A stretch of 64,000 nucleotides of DNA, taken from NCBI GenBank assembly GCA_034231615.1, contig CM067312.1, positions 5,001,001 through 5,065,000 on the forward strand. Direction: 5' to 3'. A program made the position numbers and the translations under genes. Positions 1-64,000 of this stretch are shown here, piece after piece. This DNA comes from Meghimatium bilineatum (lineage: Eukaryota > Mollusca > Gastropoda > Stylommatophora > Philomycidae). The first letter of the stretch is position 1. Each line of letters starts with the position of its first letter. The notes under the pieces were generated by a model. The model was not told the origin of the DNA. It saw only the letters and a list, made by a program, of their open reading frames with translations, and ran no database searches.

Positions 1-420
1 GCAAGATGTCCGAAAACAAACACAGTGACAAACCAGCTATCACCTTTACTGCTCAACCCAAAAATCAAGAGGAAAGTCAAGAGATGGATGAAAAACAGTA
101 TATTGAATTATCAGACATTGAATTATTACATGAAAACTAACAACATGTGAGATCAAATGCCAGAGAAAAGTTGCAAGAGTGACCAAACTAGACAAAATTA
201 GATATGATGAAATCAGAAAAATTGGTAGAAGACCACGCACAGAATACATCGAGAAACAACAAATAAAATGGTTTGTTACACCTTATGAGAATTAACCGTA
301 ACCAACTACTGACAAGAACATATAACATAAGAAGATCTGGATACATGGTCAGAGGAAAACCTAGAAAAAGATGGATAGATAATATCAAGACATGATAAAT
401 ATGGATTTAATGCAGCCAAG
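1..420 (+). mobile_element. non-LTR retrotransposon RT C-terminal remnant
   Basis: From about 160 the sequence reads as a degenerate RT tail (VARVTKLDKIRYDEIRK..., then GKPRKRWIDNI-like near 350-390). It is closely similar to the reverse complement of 54900-55060. The first 140 bases are unassigned; this lies in the intron after E29. Confidence 0.55.
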
Positions 421-599
421 GCGACACATCTAGCCTTGGATAGATAACTAAAGCTGCCTGTCACCACGCCTACACTTAATGGCAAGTGTGGATATTCTGA
501 CTATCATCCACCTGGGGAAAGACAATAAAAATCCTTGTACACAGTCGTGTATGCTGCCCTACTTATATACACACAATTGGTCACTAAGAGATGTCCTAC
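421..599. other. intron sequence after E29, unassigned
   Basis: A short stretch between the LINE remnant and the E29 donor with no recognised feature. Confidence 0.5.
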
Positions 600-63374
<62,775 letters not shown>

Positions 63375-63589
63375 CTGGAATTGTACATGTGTGACCAAAT
63401 ATTAACAAAGAATGAGGAACAATGACAACAAACAATAATAATGACAACCATGATGACCACCCCAAAAACTACCAAACAACCAAAACAACTATAAATACAA
63501 AAAATCATTTCAGATTGAGAACAGGGTCACAACATACTCATACAATACATGTATAGGAGAATTGGAATTGTTAACACTAATATGTGCTC

Positions 63590-63800
63590 CTGATTACAGA
63601 AGACACACAATAGTGCAAGCTAACATGTTTTGGACATATAAAAGATACAAGGGTTTAAAAAGATTAATTATGGAGTGAAAGGTTCCTGGAAAGTAAACAT
63701 GAGGCAGACCAGGAATATGATGTTCTTGCATGTTGTTAAGACCTATAGTCACATTATCTTTGTTGATTGTTTGTTCAAAAGTTTTCCTTGGTCTTCTGCG
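63590..63800 (+). mobile_element. possible LINE tail remnant
   Basis: HTIVQANMFWTYKRYKGLKR followed by a GRPGI-like end; degenerate. A 23-base A run follows at 63840. Confidence 0.4.
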
Positions 63801-63832
63801 TTCTGTGGGTACCTGTTTTAATGTTTTGTTTT

Positions 63833-63863
<31 letters not shown>

Positions 63864-64000
63864 TTCTTGTAATTTAGACATTTTTTTGTCCTCACTTTCT
63901 CAGGGAAAAAGGAATTTACTGCGTTTTTGGCTTGTTTCCTAGTAGTCTCATGTTATGACTTCCTAAGTAGGGGCTTGGAAACCCCCTATCTATTGACTCG

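Overview
This is eukaryotic DNA from an intron-rich, repeat-rich, AT-rich animal genome. It holds one recognisable gene, on the minus strand: an internal part of the giant PHR-family E3 ubiquitin ligase gene MYCBP2 (PAM / Phr1 / Esrom; Highwire in flies, RPM-1 in worms). I mapped 29 coding exons (E1-E29 in transcript order, 63374 down to 600). All have GT/AG borders and all 28 junction phases agree, giving one uninterrupted reading of 1925 codons (numbered here as window residues 1-1925). The gene runs off both edges. The N-terminal part (RCC1-like repeats, first PHR domain) lies beyond the right edge, and the DOC/APC10-like domain and C-terminal RING and zinc-binding ligase module lie beyond the left edge. 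No promoter, start codon, stop codon, poly(A) site or second gene was found.

Protein order from right to left: end of the second PHR domain (E1), linker (E2-E3), filamin-type Ig-like repeat (E4-E7), two SH3-like modules (E7-E9 and E10-E11), a long Ser/Pro-rich and probably disordered region (E11-E18), a conserved helical block (E19), another disordered region (E20-E22), a conserved block with a basic tail (E22-E23), a Cys/His metal-binding segment (E24-E25), more disordered sequence (E25-E26) and a conserved helical block (E27-E29) leading to the DOC domain. In known relatives the protein limits DLK-type MAP kinase signalling and controls synapse and axon growth and axon degeneration.

The introns (about 58 kb) are filled with retroelement debris and tandem repeats. 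There are fragments of several non-LTR retrotransposon families: RT C-terminal tails, and I-superfamily-like elements with an RNase H domain, three of which have recognisable target-site duplications. There is an abundant ~270-bp SINE-like family (called SINE-A here), a related short family (SINE-B), several tRNA-derived SINEs, two further ~200-bp families (E and F), one mariner-type MITE with TA duplication, and more than 30 minisatellites with units of 16-88 bp. The retroelement tails and the protein match suggest a lophotrochozoan, most likely a mollusc. That is an inference; the species cannot be fixed by eye.

The points most worth a second look are structural. The 3' end of E1 with its splice donor is tandemly copied into the intron. 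A perfect 150-bp inverted repeat lies 54 bp from the E6 acceptor. Two phase-symmetric candidate cassette exons lie in the 9.4-kb intron 14. Several repeat arrays and SINEs lie within tens of bases of splice sites. I found no sign of a new multi-gene system.
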